This document shows positions 37,174 to 47,964 of a DNA stretch of 64,000 nucleotides, one piece after another (position 1 is the stretch's first letter; each line of letters opens with the position of its first letter). This DNA comes from Ehretia macrophylla (taxonomy: Eukaryota > Streptophyta > Magnoliopsida > Boraginales > Ehretiaceae). The translations under genes were made by a program, and so were the position numbers. The notes beneath the pieces were generated by a model, which saw only the letters and a program-made list of their open reading frames with translations, ran no database searches and was not told where the DNA came from. The stretch lies in the NCBI GenBank assembly GCA_037974665.1, contig CM075778.1:10653001-10717000 (forward strand), written 5' to 3'.

Positions 37174-38374
37174 TGTTAAGGTAAAAATTGGCAGCCCCAA
37201 ACTCCTTCCGGGGCTGGACGAGTTCCCTTATCCGAATAATATTTTGTATGCTCTGTCTACCTTGCAATCTTTGTAAATCTGGGGCAAACTATTAACAGGG
37301 CTGTTATCAATCTCGTGGGCTGACCTTTCCTAGGGCTACAGCCCTGGTCTTTCATTCCTTATAGGGCTTGATGGTCGGGGCTGGCACGTCTGCCCTGTTT
37401 CTCATCCTTGTCTTAGGGGTTTACCCCCTCCTGCTAAGTGTTCTGCTAGGCCCTTGCTTATTACCATGTCAGCGAGGGCCGCATCAGATTTGTGCATCAA
37501 GTCTCGTTGTCCTAAAGCTTCGAGGTTTGACATTCTGTCCCTGGTTGGTGCTCGATGGCTTAGGCTAACCTGTTTGGCGGGGCTGGACGAGCCCCGTCAG
37601 CCTGGGCTGTATGAACCGTAGGAGTTGGAATCTACTATTTAAGGCTCTACCAGCTTATTTACTGCAAAACAAGGACCCTTGGGGGGTACCTGGGGGCCCC
37701 CTCTGACGCTCAAGTCAGTTATGGGAGCAAGAGATTGCTTAATAGCATTAAAGAATTGCGTGAGAGCAAGGTGGTTGCTTAGGAGCAATTAAGAGATAAC
37801 TTGTAAGCGTTAGAATGAGATATCTATACTCTTCATGTCTACCTGTATTTATAATTGCTGAAATATAGAGTTGTAAGATATGATAGAGGTGAATCCCACG
37901 ATTTTAGGCTCAATGAGATAATATCAAAAGAGATAAGATAAATCCCTTATCTTTAGGCTCAAGGAGATAATATCTAGATCTCATATCTTCAAGGATCCAG
38001 TTAAATCTCTCTGTACTTATCCTTATCCAAAAACTCCCTTGTTTTTCGTCTGCTGCCCAGTGCTCCCCGTGAGCCCAGGTCAGGACGTCGACGGGGCTAC
38101 CCTTGTGAGCCCAGGTCAGGACGTTGACAGGGCTATCCCTTGTGAGCCCAGGTCAGGATGCTGGTGGGGCTACCTCTTGTGAGCCCAGGTCAGGACGCTG
38201 GTGGGGCTACCTCTTGTGAGCCCAAGTCAGGACGCTAGTAGGGCTCTCAGCTTCGTGGGTTGGATCTTTCTGTCAGCTGCCTAGAGCTCCTTGTGAGCCT
38301 AGGTCCGAACATTGGCGTGGCTACCCCAGCTCCGTAGGCCGGATCTTTCTGGGGCTCGAGATTTACCCCTATCA
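37174..38374 (-). repeat. Right inward-facing LTR of the palindrome
   Basis: Minus-strand start TGATAGGGGTAAATCTCGAG, end CTTAACA. About 120 bp shorter than the left LTR. The unit GTGAGCCCAGGTCAGGACG recurs about five times between 38070 and 38235. Confidence 0.78.
37846..37853 (-). promoter_or_regulatory. TATA box of the right LTR
   Basis: TATAAATA on the minus strand followed by CAGGTAGACAT as in the left LTR. It points toward the centre, opposite to the left promoter. Confidence 0.6.
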
Positions 38375-38683
38375 AACATAAACTAGTGAGAATATATATA
38401 ATTTGCATGTAGAATGATAATTCACAATTAGCAAAATTATAAATTATAATCTAAAATTCTAGTTTAGAAGGTAAAATCGCAAATCGATAACAGATCAGGT
38501 AAGAAGGCTTACATGTTATAGGTAGAAAGTTTTGCAAAATAAATGCAAATGGAAAACCATAAATTCCAAAGTAAAGAATACAAGAAATCCAAGGGAACTT
38601 GAGTTAAGATCGAGGCTTAAATTCGATTCAGTTTTTTAAAGATTTTTATTGCCTCGCTATGATACTCACGGTCAGTGGCGGAC

Positions 38684-38830
38684 CTACATAGACAAGAGTG
38701 TATGCAAAGGCTTCACCTCAACAAAAATTAATATAGTTTAGTGGTTAAAGAGGCACTTTTAAAATTAATTTAGACTTCAAGTCTCAGGTTTGATTCTTGC
38801 AAAGTACATACACTAGAGTATTTTTTTGCC
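38684..38830 (+). mobile_element. Possible tRNA-derived SINE or related short repeat
   Basis: A-box-like TAGTTTAGTGGTTAAAG at 38734-38750 and B-box-like GGTTTGATTCTTG at 38788-38800 are spaced as in tRNA-derived SINEs. The upstream text CAGTGGCGGACCTACATAG resembles the ends of other small elements in this window. Borders are uncertain. Confidence 0.35.
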
Positions 38831-38979
38831 AATTTGTTAAGTAGCTATTGATAAAGGAAAAAAGGAAAGGAGTATGCACCTATAGAGAAACGAACCTGCA
38901 TGGTTCATTTCAATATTCAAATGCTAGACCAACAAGAATAACTTGTATTTTGAAAGTTAATAGATCCCAATTAATTATA

Positions 38980-39912
38980 GGAAAAATGGTAGCAGTGGTC
39001 CCCATTGTTTTATTTTTGTTCAAAATAGTCTTCATTGTTTAAAAGGATTCAAATTAGTCCCTATTGTTTCATAAAAGTTCAAATCAATCCTCATTGTTTT
39101 CATAAAAGTTCAAATCAGTCCCCAATGTTTAAAAAAGATTCAGTTTAATCCTCATTATTTCAAAAAGTTTAAAAAGGTCCTCAATATTTTTCAAAAGATT
39201 CAGTTTAGTCCCCAATGTTTCCCACAAGGTTTAAAAAGGTCCCCAATATTTCTCAAAAAACTCAAACTAGTCCTCACTGTCAAAACAACCATTAACTTTG
39301 ATAAAATAGTAGCCACGTGTGTGTCATGTGACCAATCTTTGAAGGACAATTTCAGTAAAAAAAATATATTTTTTTGAAATTTGAATCACGTGACCATTAC
39401 AAATTATGAATTCTCCTTGAAATTTGGATTCTAACGGACCAAATTTTATGAAATTTGGACAAAAATTGAAGTAGTTATGATTTTTTAAAGATTATGCATA
39501 ATTTGTAATTTTTTTTCGCATGGTATGAGGAAGAAGATAACCCATATAACGTTGTTTTGCATATTAGTAGCGAACCAATTAAATTATGCCACGTGTCAGA
39601 CTGTATTATGAAAAAGAGTTTGTCAAAGTTAATGGTTGTTTTGACGGTGAGGACCAGTTTGAGTCTTTTGAGAAGCATTGGGAACCTTTTTGAACCTTTT
39701 AAAACAATGGGGACTAACCAAATCTTTTGAAAAATATTGGAGACCTTTTTGAACCTTTTGAAAAATATTGGGGACCTTTTTAAACCTTTTGAAATAATGG
39801 GGACTAAACTGAATCTTTTGAAAAATATTAGGAACCTTTTTGAATATTTTAAAACAATAGGGACTAAACTGATTTTTTTGAAAATAATGGGGACTATTCA
39901 TGCTATTCTCCC
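38980..39912. mobile_element. Mutator-type foldback element, 933 bp (TSD TTAATTATA)
   Basis: Perfect 9-bp duplication TTAATTATA (38971-38979 and 39913-39921). Each arm is a tandem series of about 35-bp units with GTCCCCATTGTTT and GTCCCCAATGTTT, mirrored in the other arm. The centre is about 320 bp. Non-coding. Confidence 0.88.
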
Positions 39913-39921
39913 TTAATTATA

Positions 39922-40975
39922 ATACCGCTCTATGTTGAACTGTGAATGCCCTTTGATAATTTCACTGTATCACTGTAGTGTATGCTCTGATTCCCGATTC
40001 CTGAGTCCGCTCCCGCTCACGATCATTAGTGCAAGTCTCTAATGATACAACAATTTTTGTCTTGCAATAGAAACACTTCTAATCACAAGACTCGACGGAC
40101 TGAATAAAGCATAATTCTCTCTATAAAATTATGTAGACTTTATAAGCATGCATGGTTTAGAAACTCGTTTTTTTTTCACGCCAAAACTACAAGGGTATTT
40201 ATATGTAATGATTTTCTTACCATAATAATGACCATTTAATTGCTAAGATTAATCCTAAATAATGACATTAATTACTGAAAAATAAAACAGATATACCTGA
40301 CAACACATTTATTCCTCATACTTATTCCTAGAATAAATTCTGAAATAAATTATGAATATATTTATTTCCAGAATATATTTTTAAATAAATCATGAAATAA
40401 TAAATTCGGTAAAATGTTATATCAAAAAATAAAGTCATGATTGGACCCTCACTACAACCTGAAGCCAATTGACTTTATTTTCTTATGTGGGATAACTTCG
40501 ATAAGATTTCTTTGACATAGAAGGATGTCCCTCGAGTATAAATACGTCCCGAAAGAACTACGAGAGTTGGCCATAGTGATCCGGCAATCCTGTGTGGAAG
40601 GCTCCCACTCAATAGATCCAAGATAAGGAAGAGAATAGCTCAAACTAGTCTTTTATTTTTCAGAGTAAGCGTGCTCAATTTTATTTTTTCAAGTTGATAC
40701 TTCAACTTTGCTATTAAATTTCTCATTCACAACTCATTTGGGTTTGATATGTAAATCCAAATTCCAACATGTTCTGCACTGAATTTATATATAATACAAC
40801 TTTGTTTAGAACCTCTATACATATATATTCTACCACGTACAGATCAAACTAGCATCATGTAATGACACTTGACAAAATCTAGATACAATTACAATCTATA
40901 CGAACCGAAAGCTGTTATCCTCAACATGAATCACCTATAAAATTGGTATAGTTGCTGAAGCAAAGCTATTAATTT
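39922..40975. other. 3' flank of the lipoxygenase gene, no gene seen
   Basis: AT-rich. The proximal part (down to about 40800) should hold the 3' UTR of the minus-strand lipoxygenase; no clear polyadenylation hexamer was picked out. No protein-like open frame was found. Confidence 0.45.
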
Positions 40976-43900
40976 CTATATTGATACACTGTTAGGAACA
41001 CCTCTACATGTTACCCCTGGTCCAGAACTAGGTGCAAGTAGTTCGTATGGTAACACCCCAGCACCACACCTGTTTCTTAGCCTTGTATCAACATTTCTTT
41101 TCTCAATCTCCTTCTCTATCTGTCTAATTTCAGCAGAAAATTCGTAAAATGCTTCAACAATCTCTGCATCTCCTGTCCATGTTGATTGTAGATGTCTTTC
41201 ACCTAAGTACTCTTCATCAGGTGAGTGTGTTGACAATGTGTCAACCACAGCCATATACTTTGTCGCCTGTAACAAACTAGGTAGTGAGCAGAAGAAGTAT
41301 TTCTGAGGATCGGCGAGGAAGATAGCGTACTCGGGATCGTTCTCATCGGGGATTAAGCGACGCATTAGTGGCGGCCGGTTGGGGACGTAGCCACCATAAG
41401 GGTACTGGCCAAAATTCAGTGCAGCATGTTGTGCAGATGATAGCCAGATGATGGTGGTGAGGATTGAAGTGAGATCCTCAGGAGTAGCTAATTTGGGCCA
41501 CCAGTCCGCATTGCGAAGATCTCCATGGCCCACGTTAATGGACTCAGCGTACCAGGCCTGCAGCTCCTTGTCATTACAAACTACGCTTGAGTTTGGGTAG
41601 TAACGGTTTACATAAGTGCGTACCCAGTCCTCAATCGTAGCCCAAATCATGAGCCCATCTGTTGCATACGGGTAGTCCTCTATAAGCAGTTTCAGACCAT
41701 ATGGTTGTGTTGGGTCCGGTACTGCTATGCCTCTGCACAAAATTTTAGTTAAATAATTAGATCCTCTCAAACTATTTTCGACATAATAAACAATAATTCG
41801 GTCAGACATATTCATTTTTTTTTCTTCATAAAAATAAATTCCAATGCAATTTATTTATTATCTATTCTTTTAACTCCGCCAGCATTTCCGAAGCCCAAAA
41901 ATAAAAAGTAGTATTAAATAACTGACAACTAATGTAAACTCATCCGATTCTTTTAATAGATTCGAGACAACAATGATCTCATCAAATCCATATAATGCAC
42001 ATAGTGTAATGAGATAAAGACGTGGTTTATTTTAAATTATCTTTTTCATCTTTGGGATGTGGCAGTAGACTGATGTAAATCCGTCTCAAGTGATAGATAA
42101 CTCTTAAGTACGAGACGTTTATTTCTTACATGATGTGAGACTTACATAGTGTGGGTTGATGACGTCTATCACTTATGGCCGCCATATTTTTTTATTAATT
42201 GATATGTAACATGATATAATCATATAAAGAGACTTGAACATTTTTGCAAGTGGTACCTTCGGATGAGATCAGCTGGGAGGCCTTCCAAGTCAAAACGCCA
42301 GAAATTCTTGTAGGCAGCAGCACTCATCTCCATGCAGTAACGACCAGGAGTGAAGCAAGACTCGATGACACCATCAGCGTTGATCAAGTTCTGGCGAGCC
42401 AAGGCATTGATCTCCAATGTGTATCTCATGTGTGGATCCACAAGTTTGAATATGGGGTGCATTGCACTCATTTGCCTGTGAGCTGCCAATATGAATGGCT
42501 CCACGCATGCATGTGTCCGTAACCTGTATATAATAATTTGATATACTATCATATTTTTGATCTGTTACAACGTTTAAATGTCTTGCAAAATGAATAAAAA
42601 AATGCCATATGCATGATCATTAGATAATCACTTAATCACGTATTAATTAAACAATATTTGCTTACCAATGGTTAACAAGTTGATGAACACCAGCATCATT
42701 AGAGCACACATGGGCTTTGGCCAGCATCCACATCCAATTTGTTGTGGCATCAACTGGTGGCGTGACAACACGCTTTGATCTGGAAATTGGACCACCCGGT
42801 GGGAGGCTAAGCTCAATGGCTATGGGTTTAAGAGTGCCAAGTTCAGTCAAGAAAAATATTGTACGTGTTGCATATGCTTTACGGCCATCAAGGGCATTAA
42901 TCCGGTCAAGAAATGGTACGTAAATGTCATGGTGATCCAATATGTATAGCTTATTAGCATCCAAGGCCTGAAAAAATCAAAACAATTACATATCAATACT
43001 TTTTTCGTCACCATAATAGTAATATTTTAGTTTTTCTGTAACACTCAAATAGAAAATTAAGAAATTTGTTATAATAGGTATCTTAGTGTAATGATTTCTT
43101 AACCAATTTATAAACTAAAACTTCTCAGAATAGTTTTATTTGATTGCAATGGTTTTTTTTTTTTTTTGTTATAATTGTTTATGATATTAATTACTTTTTC
43201 GCAACGATATAAAAATTATATAGTGTAAATACTATATAACTGTTAAAGTCATTTGTAACACTTTTTAGCTTTTTATAAACAAACAAATTATTTTCTCGTA
43301 GATGAGAAAATATACACTTTACCTAGAAGGAGAGTATGTTCCCATTGAAATTTGTAATAAACTGATTTCATCATTGATAAAAATTAATTTACTTAACAAG
43401 AAAATATCACATATCAGCTATACCTTTTTCTACAAGAAAATCTCACATATATGCTATACTTAGAGGCGGATCCAGAAACTTTTATTAATAGAGGCTTAAA
43501 ATTCATGATTTTTGAATTATATAATTTTTTTTAAACGGGAACTAATTCATCTTTTTAATTAAAAATATATAGATATATATATATATTTTTAAAATACATA
43601 AAAATTTTAATGTTCTTTTTTTGCTAGTAAAAATTGCAGCATCTACTGAGGGCGCCCGCATACCTCCGCCCCTGGCCATACCTTTTTCTATTTTGTTTAT
43701 GTATTTATTTCTTGTCAGGACCACAAAGGTCTTAAAATCAAAATAGTGTCGTGTTGTGACTTGACTTATCATATGAAGAATATTCATAGTGATGGTTACC
43801 TCTTGTACGGTCATGCCATTAAGGTGACCAATAATGTGCTCTTCTTTGAGGGCAGATTGTTGTGGGCCGTAAATTTCAGGGTCAAGACTGCTCACTGGTG

Positions 43901-46900
43901 GAAAAGCTTCAAGTCTCTCTATGTTCACAGGGTTAACCCCTGCTATTGCTTGCCTGGCAAATTCGTCATCTCGCAACCAAGCATACTTGTCTCCTGCACG
44001 TGTACAACATGTTATATTTACCACTATAAAAGTGCACCCATTGTGGTTTTGATAAAGATATAGTATTCTTAGTGGGATGTGAGGGTAAGAGTCACCGACA
44101 TATTTAGAATTTTTATTTAGTGAGAATTAAAATATATTATTTAATATTTATATATTGATAATTTTTTAAGTGAGAAATAAATTAATTTTTTAGATTAAAA
44201 ATACGTTAAACGTAGATATTTTTTAAAAAATCATACTCGCATATGAATGTATTTATCCTTGATAAGATGATTTAAGTATATAAAAAGTAGTTTGGTGTAT
44301 AAAATTCTCATTAAACTAAGATTTGAGGAAGGATCACATCCACTAGGAGAAATTTGAGCATATAAAGCACAAAAATGGTGTGAAGCTCGTGCTTACTTGA
44401 TAGAATCTTGGGAATATCATATTTGAGTATGCCACCTTCTTGGATGGTGCTGAGGGCTTTGGGCAGTGGGAGCTTTTTCACTATTTCATCTTGGAATCCT
44501 AGCTTTAAAAGTAGCCCTTCACGGTAGAGACTATCAATATCTGAAAACCCTTTAAAATCATGATTATTAGCTGAGATGCTAGCCATGATAGAAGGTATAA
44601 GATTATGAAGCACAGCTTTAAGCCTCCCAGTTGAAAATGCATGTTGCTTAGACTCCTCAAATTGTTCATCTCTAGGCACGTACACTGGCAATGGCTTCTC
44701 AACTCGGCTTTCAGCACTCAAATCTGAATAACATTAAAGACGTACCACGATTATATTATTGCATCAAAGCATATATAGATCACAAAATCGAGTCTATTTA
44801 ATAAGATAAAAATTTAATTCAATTTAAAAGTATAGACGATAAACTAACCGGTATCAGTTGGAGCGCGACCCGTGTGACACCTTCTTGGATAAGGAATTTC
44901 TTCGCCTCCAAGTGTTGGCCTAGCGAAATCAATTCCTCTATCAGGGTTGCCAAGATCATTGTAGGTATCAAAATCGTAGATCCTATCAGACAACTTGCGA
45001 ACACCTTTGCCATCACCCCTTAAATTTCTGAGCTCTTTCTCCCTCAACGCTTTCAGCCCTGCTGGGGTCTCACTTGGTAGATATGGCTGCTCAAATTTAA
45101 TATGACAGATCTAGTATTAATGATATGAATGGTATTAAAAAAACATATTTTAAAATTAAAAAAAAAAAAATCAGATATCAATCACTTTTGGCTGGACAAT
45201 TTCTCTTGCTAATATTTTAAATATTCTCTGAAATAGTTATAGCCACTTATAAAATACAAAGTGAGTGGCAAGTTGCCATCAAATGGCCCATCCACATCAT
45301 GGCTTCATTTATTTTGGTGATCAGAAACCCATTTTTATATAGATATCGGAAAAGCCAAGCATGCATTATGCACGAAGTTATTATTGATAAGAATGGTTAA
45401 ACGTTACATAAGTATTCATATATCAAATATTAAATCTATTTTTATGTTACAAAAATTATTACTATATAAAATTATTCCAGTAATATATAACTATATTCAA
45501 AAGTACAATATGATGGACTTTCAAAGAAGAAATCTCACCATATGGAAAGAAGAAGAAGTCTAAAGAAGTAGCTAATAAGAAATCACACGAGAAAATTGAC
45601 CATATTCTTATGAAGGATTCAATAGCATGACTGGTTCTATTCAAATGAAGATTACCATCGGCATTCAAGGTTAGACTATATCGTTGACTTTTACATGTCT
45701 GCTGGACAAATAATACTAAAATGGATTTGACCAAGAATTTGGTAAAATTTTGTTCAATGCCGAAAAGCAAGAAAAATTCAAGAGTCCTTGGTGGCATTTC
45801 TAGCTGCGTATAAGTAAGTTAAACTATATTTTTTATGGGTCGAGTGATGTGTGCCGGAGTTTAAACCGAAGTGTAAGAAACATTCAAGGGTCCTTGGTGC
45901 CATGTTTGACCGCGTGTCACTAATCTAGACCATATCTTTTATGGGTCGAGTGATGTGTGTTGGAGTTTGGACTCGTGGGAATTAGTTTTACCTGATTGGA
46001 GAAGAATATTCTCTCTCCGCGATGATCTCTCTGAGACTGCACCCATGAGTTGCCAGGAAAATGTACTGGACCACGTGCAAAACCTTCAATAGTGATACTT
46101 TCCAAGAAGAACTCTTGTTGGTGCTTATTGATCACTGTGATCGCCCCTGGCACACCAAAAGCTGAGTCCACCTCAAATTCGGCTGTGTAATTTACTCTTT
46201 CAGTTGATTTCTTCGACCAGTCCTTTAGCACTGCTTGATTGCTTCTCTTGGGAGCCTTGGTTTCTTCATCAATGAAAACAGCCAAACCAACAAAGTCAAT
46301 ATAAACATTTCAAAACCCAACTTTTGTAATAAAAAATTCAGTGAAGAAAAGATCAAATGAAACCATTTTCATCAAATTAAAATTCTGTGGCTTCTTTCTT
46401 TTTTTGATAGGGTAAATGGTAAAAAAAAAAAAAAACTGGAGTTTGTCGAAAATCCAAAATTCTCTATGGTCTTAAAACTCTCTCCTCATGTGGCTTTTGA
46501 AACTGCTTCATAGTCCCGTTGACCTAGTGGAAGATTTAGGTTAGTTGTGAAAATCATAGAGAGATTATAAGGGATTAAAAAAAAAAAGAAATATTTTGCA
46601 CTTTTGAGAAATTAGATAAGAGTTTAGTATTCGTTCACCCTTTTTTATATAATACGGAACTCCGGAGAAGCCCTTCGGGCTCACACCTGAAGTCTGAAAA
46701 GAATTTTACATTTATACATGGAGCAACATTATCTAAAAGAAGAAGGAGAAAATGGGGTTACTTGGATCAATTTCAGTGCTGACAAGCTGCAACACAACAT
46801 TTCTTCCAATCTTTTCAGTAAGAGCATCAAAATGCTTCACAACCTTCTCTTTCAAACCTTCCCTATTCTTGTTTCTCACGGTCACCACAGCTCGTACCTT

Positions 46901-47143
46901 GAATTTCACTGCGTTTTCAGGCGCCACTTTTATCAATTTATCAATCACAGCAGCCATTGGAGTAGCCCTCACCGCTTTCTTTATATGCACCCTCCTGTCC
47001 AATGGAACCAAAACAGGGTTCACCCTCAACAACTTGTTTTTTTGTATACCACTCAAATTTTGATTCACAAACATCTTTGATGAGGTAATGAATGAAGATT
47101 TCTCAATTACTGATGCACCCATAATTTCTTTAACCAATGCCAT
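40976..47143 (-). CDS. 13-lipoxygenase, type 2, probably chloroplastic (8 exons, complete)
   Basis: Adds O2 to C13 of linolenic/linoleic acid, the entry step to jasmonates and leaf volatiles. Exons on the minus strand: 47143-46762, 46263-45992, 45086-44849, 44723-44397, 43993-43800, 42967-42666, 42523-42257, 41732-40976. All introns are GT-AG and frame is kept at every join, giving 912 residues. The N-terminus (about 1-60) is basic and serine-rich, like a plastid transit peptide. A PLAT domain follows at about 80-215, then the catalytic domain. Iron ligands are His566, His571, His763, Asn767 and the C-terminal Ile912 (ending PNSVSI). Cys628-Phe629 in ESCFTPG is the 13-LOX regiospecificity pair, and Ala614 sits at the Coffa site, predicting S stereochemistry. 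No broken motif was seen. Plastid targeting is inferred. Confidence 0.97.
43465..43675. mobile_element. Small inverted-repeat element in lipoxygenase intron 5
   Basis: Ends AGAGGCGGATCCAG and (complement) AGGGGCGGAGGTAT enclose AT-rich text resembling the middle of the element at 47608-47955. Flanks around CTATACTTA and CCATACCTT are only partly alike, so the boundaries are approximate. It lies inside an intron and does not disturb the coding frame. Confidence 0.5.
45778..45970. repeat. Imperfect duplication in lipoxygenase intron 2
   Basis: A segment of about 85 bp occurs twice with a period of about 106 bp: AGAGTCCTTGGTGGCAT / AAGGGTCCTTGGTGCCAT, each followed by TTTTATGGGTCGAGTGATGT. The second copy ends beside the exon 2 donor site. 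Confidence 0.75.
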
Positions 47144-47311
47144 CTCAACTCTTGTTTGTATATATGTATATCACTTTCTCTCTACTATCTTCTTCCCTAG
47201 AGTTCTCTTTTGAGCTTGTTATATGTTGGGTGTTGGAAAGAAGAGAGAAATGATGCTTGTGAGGTTAACAATGGTGGAATGGTGGATGTATAGCTAGTAT
47301 GGTGAAGTTTG

Positions 47312-47323
47312 TATATATATATA
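47312..47323 (-). promoter_or_regulatory. Probable TATA box of the lipoxygenase gene
   Basis: TATATATATATA about 170 bases upstream of the start codon, with a CT-rich patch just upstream on the minus strand. This gives a 5' leader of roughly 140 bases if transcription starts about 30 bases downstream. Confidence 0.5.
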
Positions 47324-47607
47324 GAGAGAAATGAGAGAGAGTTGAAGGCCAACAATGCTGATCTGACCGTCCACACGTTTCTTTCGTACTGTGATGTACT
47401 TGTGTGCTCATGTTATAGATGTTGTATTGAAGAATTTATGAAAGACTTTTCATATGAGAATTTTTAGTCAAAACGAGTTTGAGGCTTCTTGGTAAAAATA
47501 CGCGGTGTTACAAACCAAACACAAGTGAGGAAGAAAAGAAAAAAGTTTTTCCTTTGTGGACCTATATGTCCCTTGCCTTTGCCTCGAATGGCAATCAAGT
47601 CCTGTAC

Positions 47608-47955
47608 CACTAGCGGAGGCACATATGGGACAGTAGGGGCCTAACCCATAAAAATGTTAAAATTTTTATATATTTTTTTAAAAAAATTAGATATTTATGT
47701 ATTTTTAGTTAAAAAAAATTAATTAGTCCCCACTGAAAAAATAAAAGTACTTGTATAGTTTAAAAATTATGGATTTTAACCCCCACTGGCTCATAAAAAT
47801 ATTAAAATTTCTATGTATTTTAAAAAAAAAATAGATATCTATGTATTTTAAGTTAAAAAAATTAATTAGCCCCCACTGAAGAAAAACAAATACTCGTATA
47901 GTTTAAAAATTATGAATTTTAGCCCTCACTGACAAAAATTCTTGGCTCCGCCCCT
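47608..47955. mobile_element. Small element with 9-bp duplication GTCCTGTAC
   Basis: Perfect 9-bp duplication GTCCTGTAC (47599-47607 and 47956-47964). Short imperfect inverted ends: left CACTAGCGGAGGCAC, right complement AGGGGCGGAGCCAAG. The interior holds two tandem copies of a unit of about 145 bp ending in CCCCACTG. It lies about 460 bp upstream of the lipoxygenase start codon, in its promoter region. Confidence 0.8.
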
Positions 47956-47964
47956 GTCCTGTAC

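Larger units (their letters stand above)
30017..38374. mobile_element. Giant palindromic LTR-retroelement derivative, 8.36 kb
   Basis: The whole block is an imperfect inverted repeat with arms of about 3.6 kb and a centre of about 1.3 kb. The outer ends are TTGATAGGG and CCCTATCAA, next to the short direct repeat ACAT. From outside inward each arm has an LTR-like segment with TATA box, a primer-binding-like site (TTTGGCGCTGTCTGTGGG left, TTTGGAGCTATATGTGGG right), a leader, a GAGCTC-rich tandem array and a seven-unit array. No gag-pol text was found in any frame. It is best described as two 5' halves of a non-autonomous gypsy-like element joined tail to tail. How it formed (template switching, or two inverted insertions with loss of the outer parts) is not decided by the sequence. 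Confidence 0.8.

Noticed and set aside
40976..47143. Lipoxygenase as a pseudogene because its open frames are scattered and carry odd tails
   Set aside because: The tails are intron read-through. With GT-AG junctions every exon joins in frame and all catalytic residues are present.
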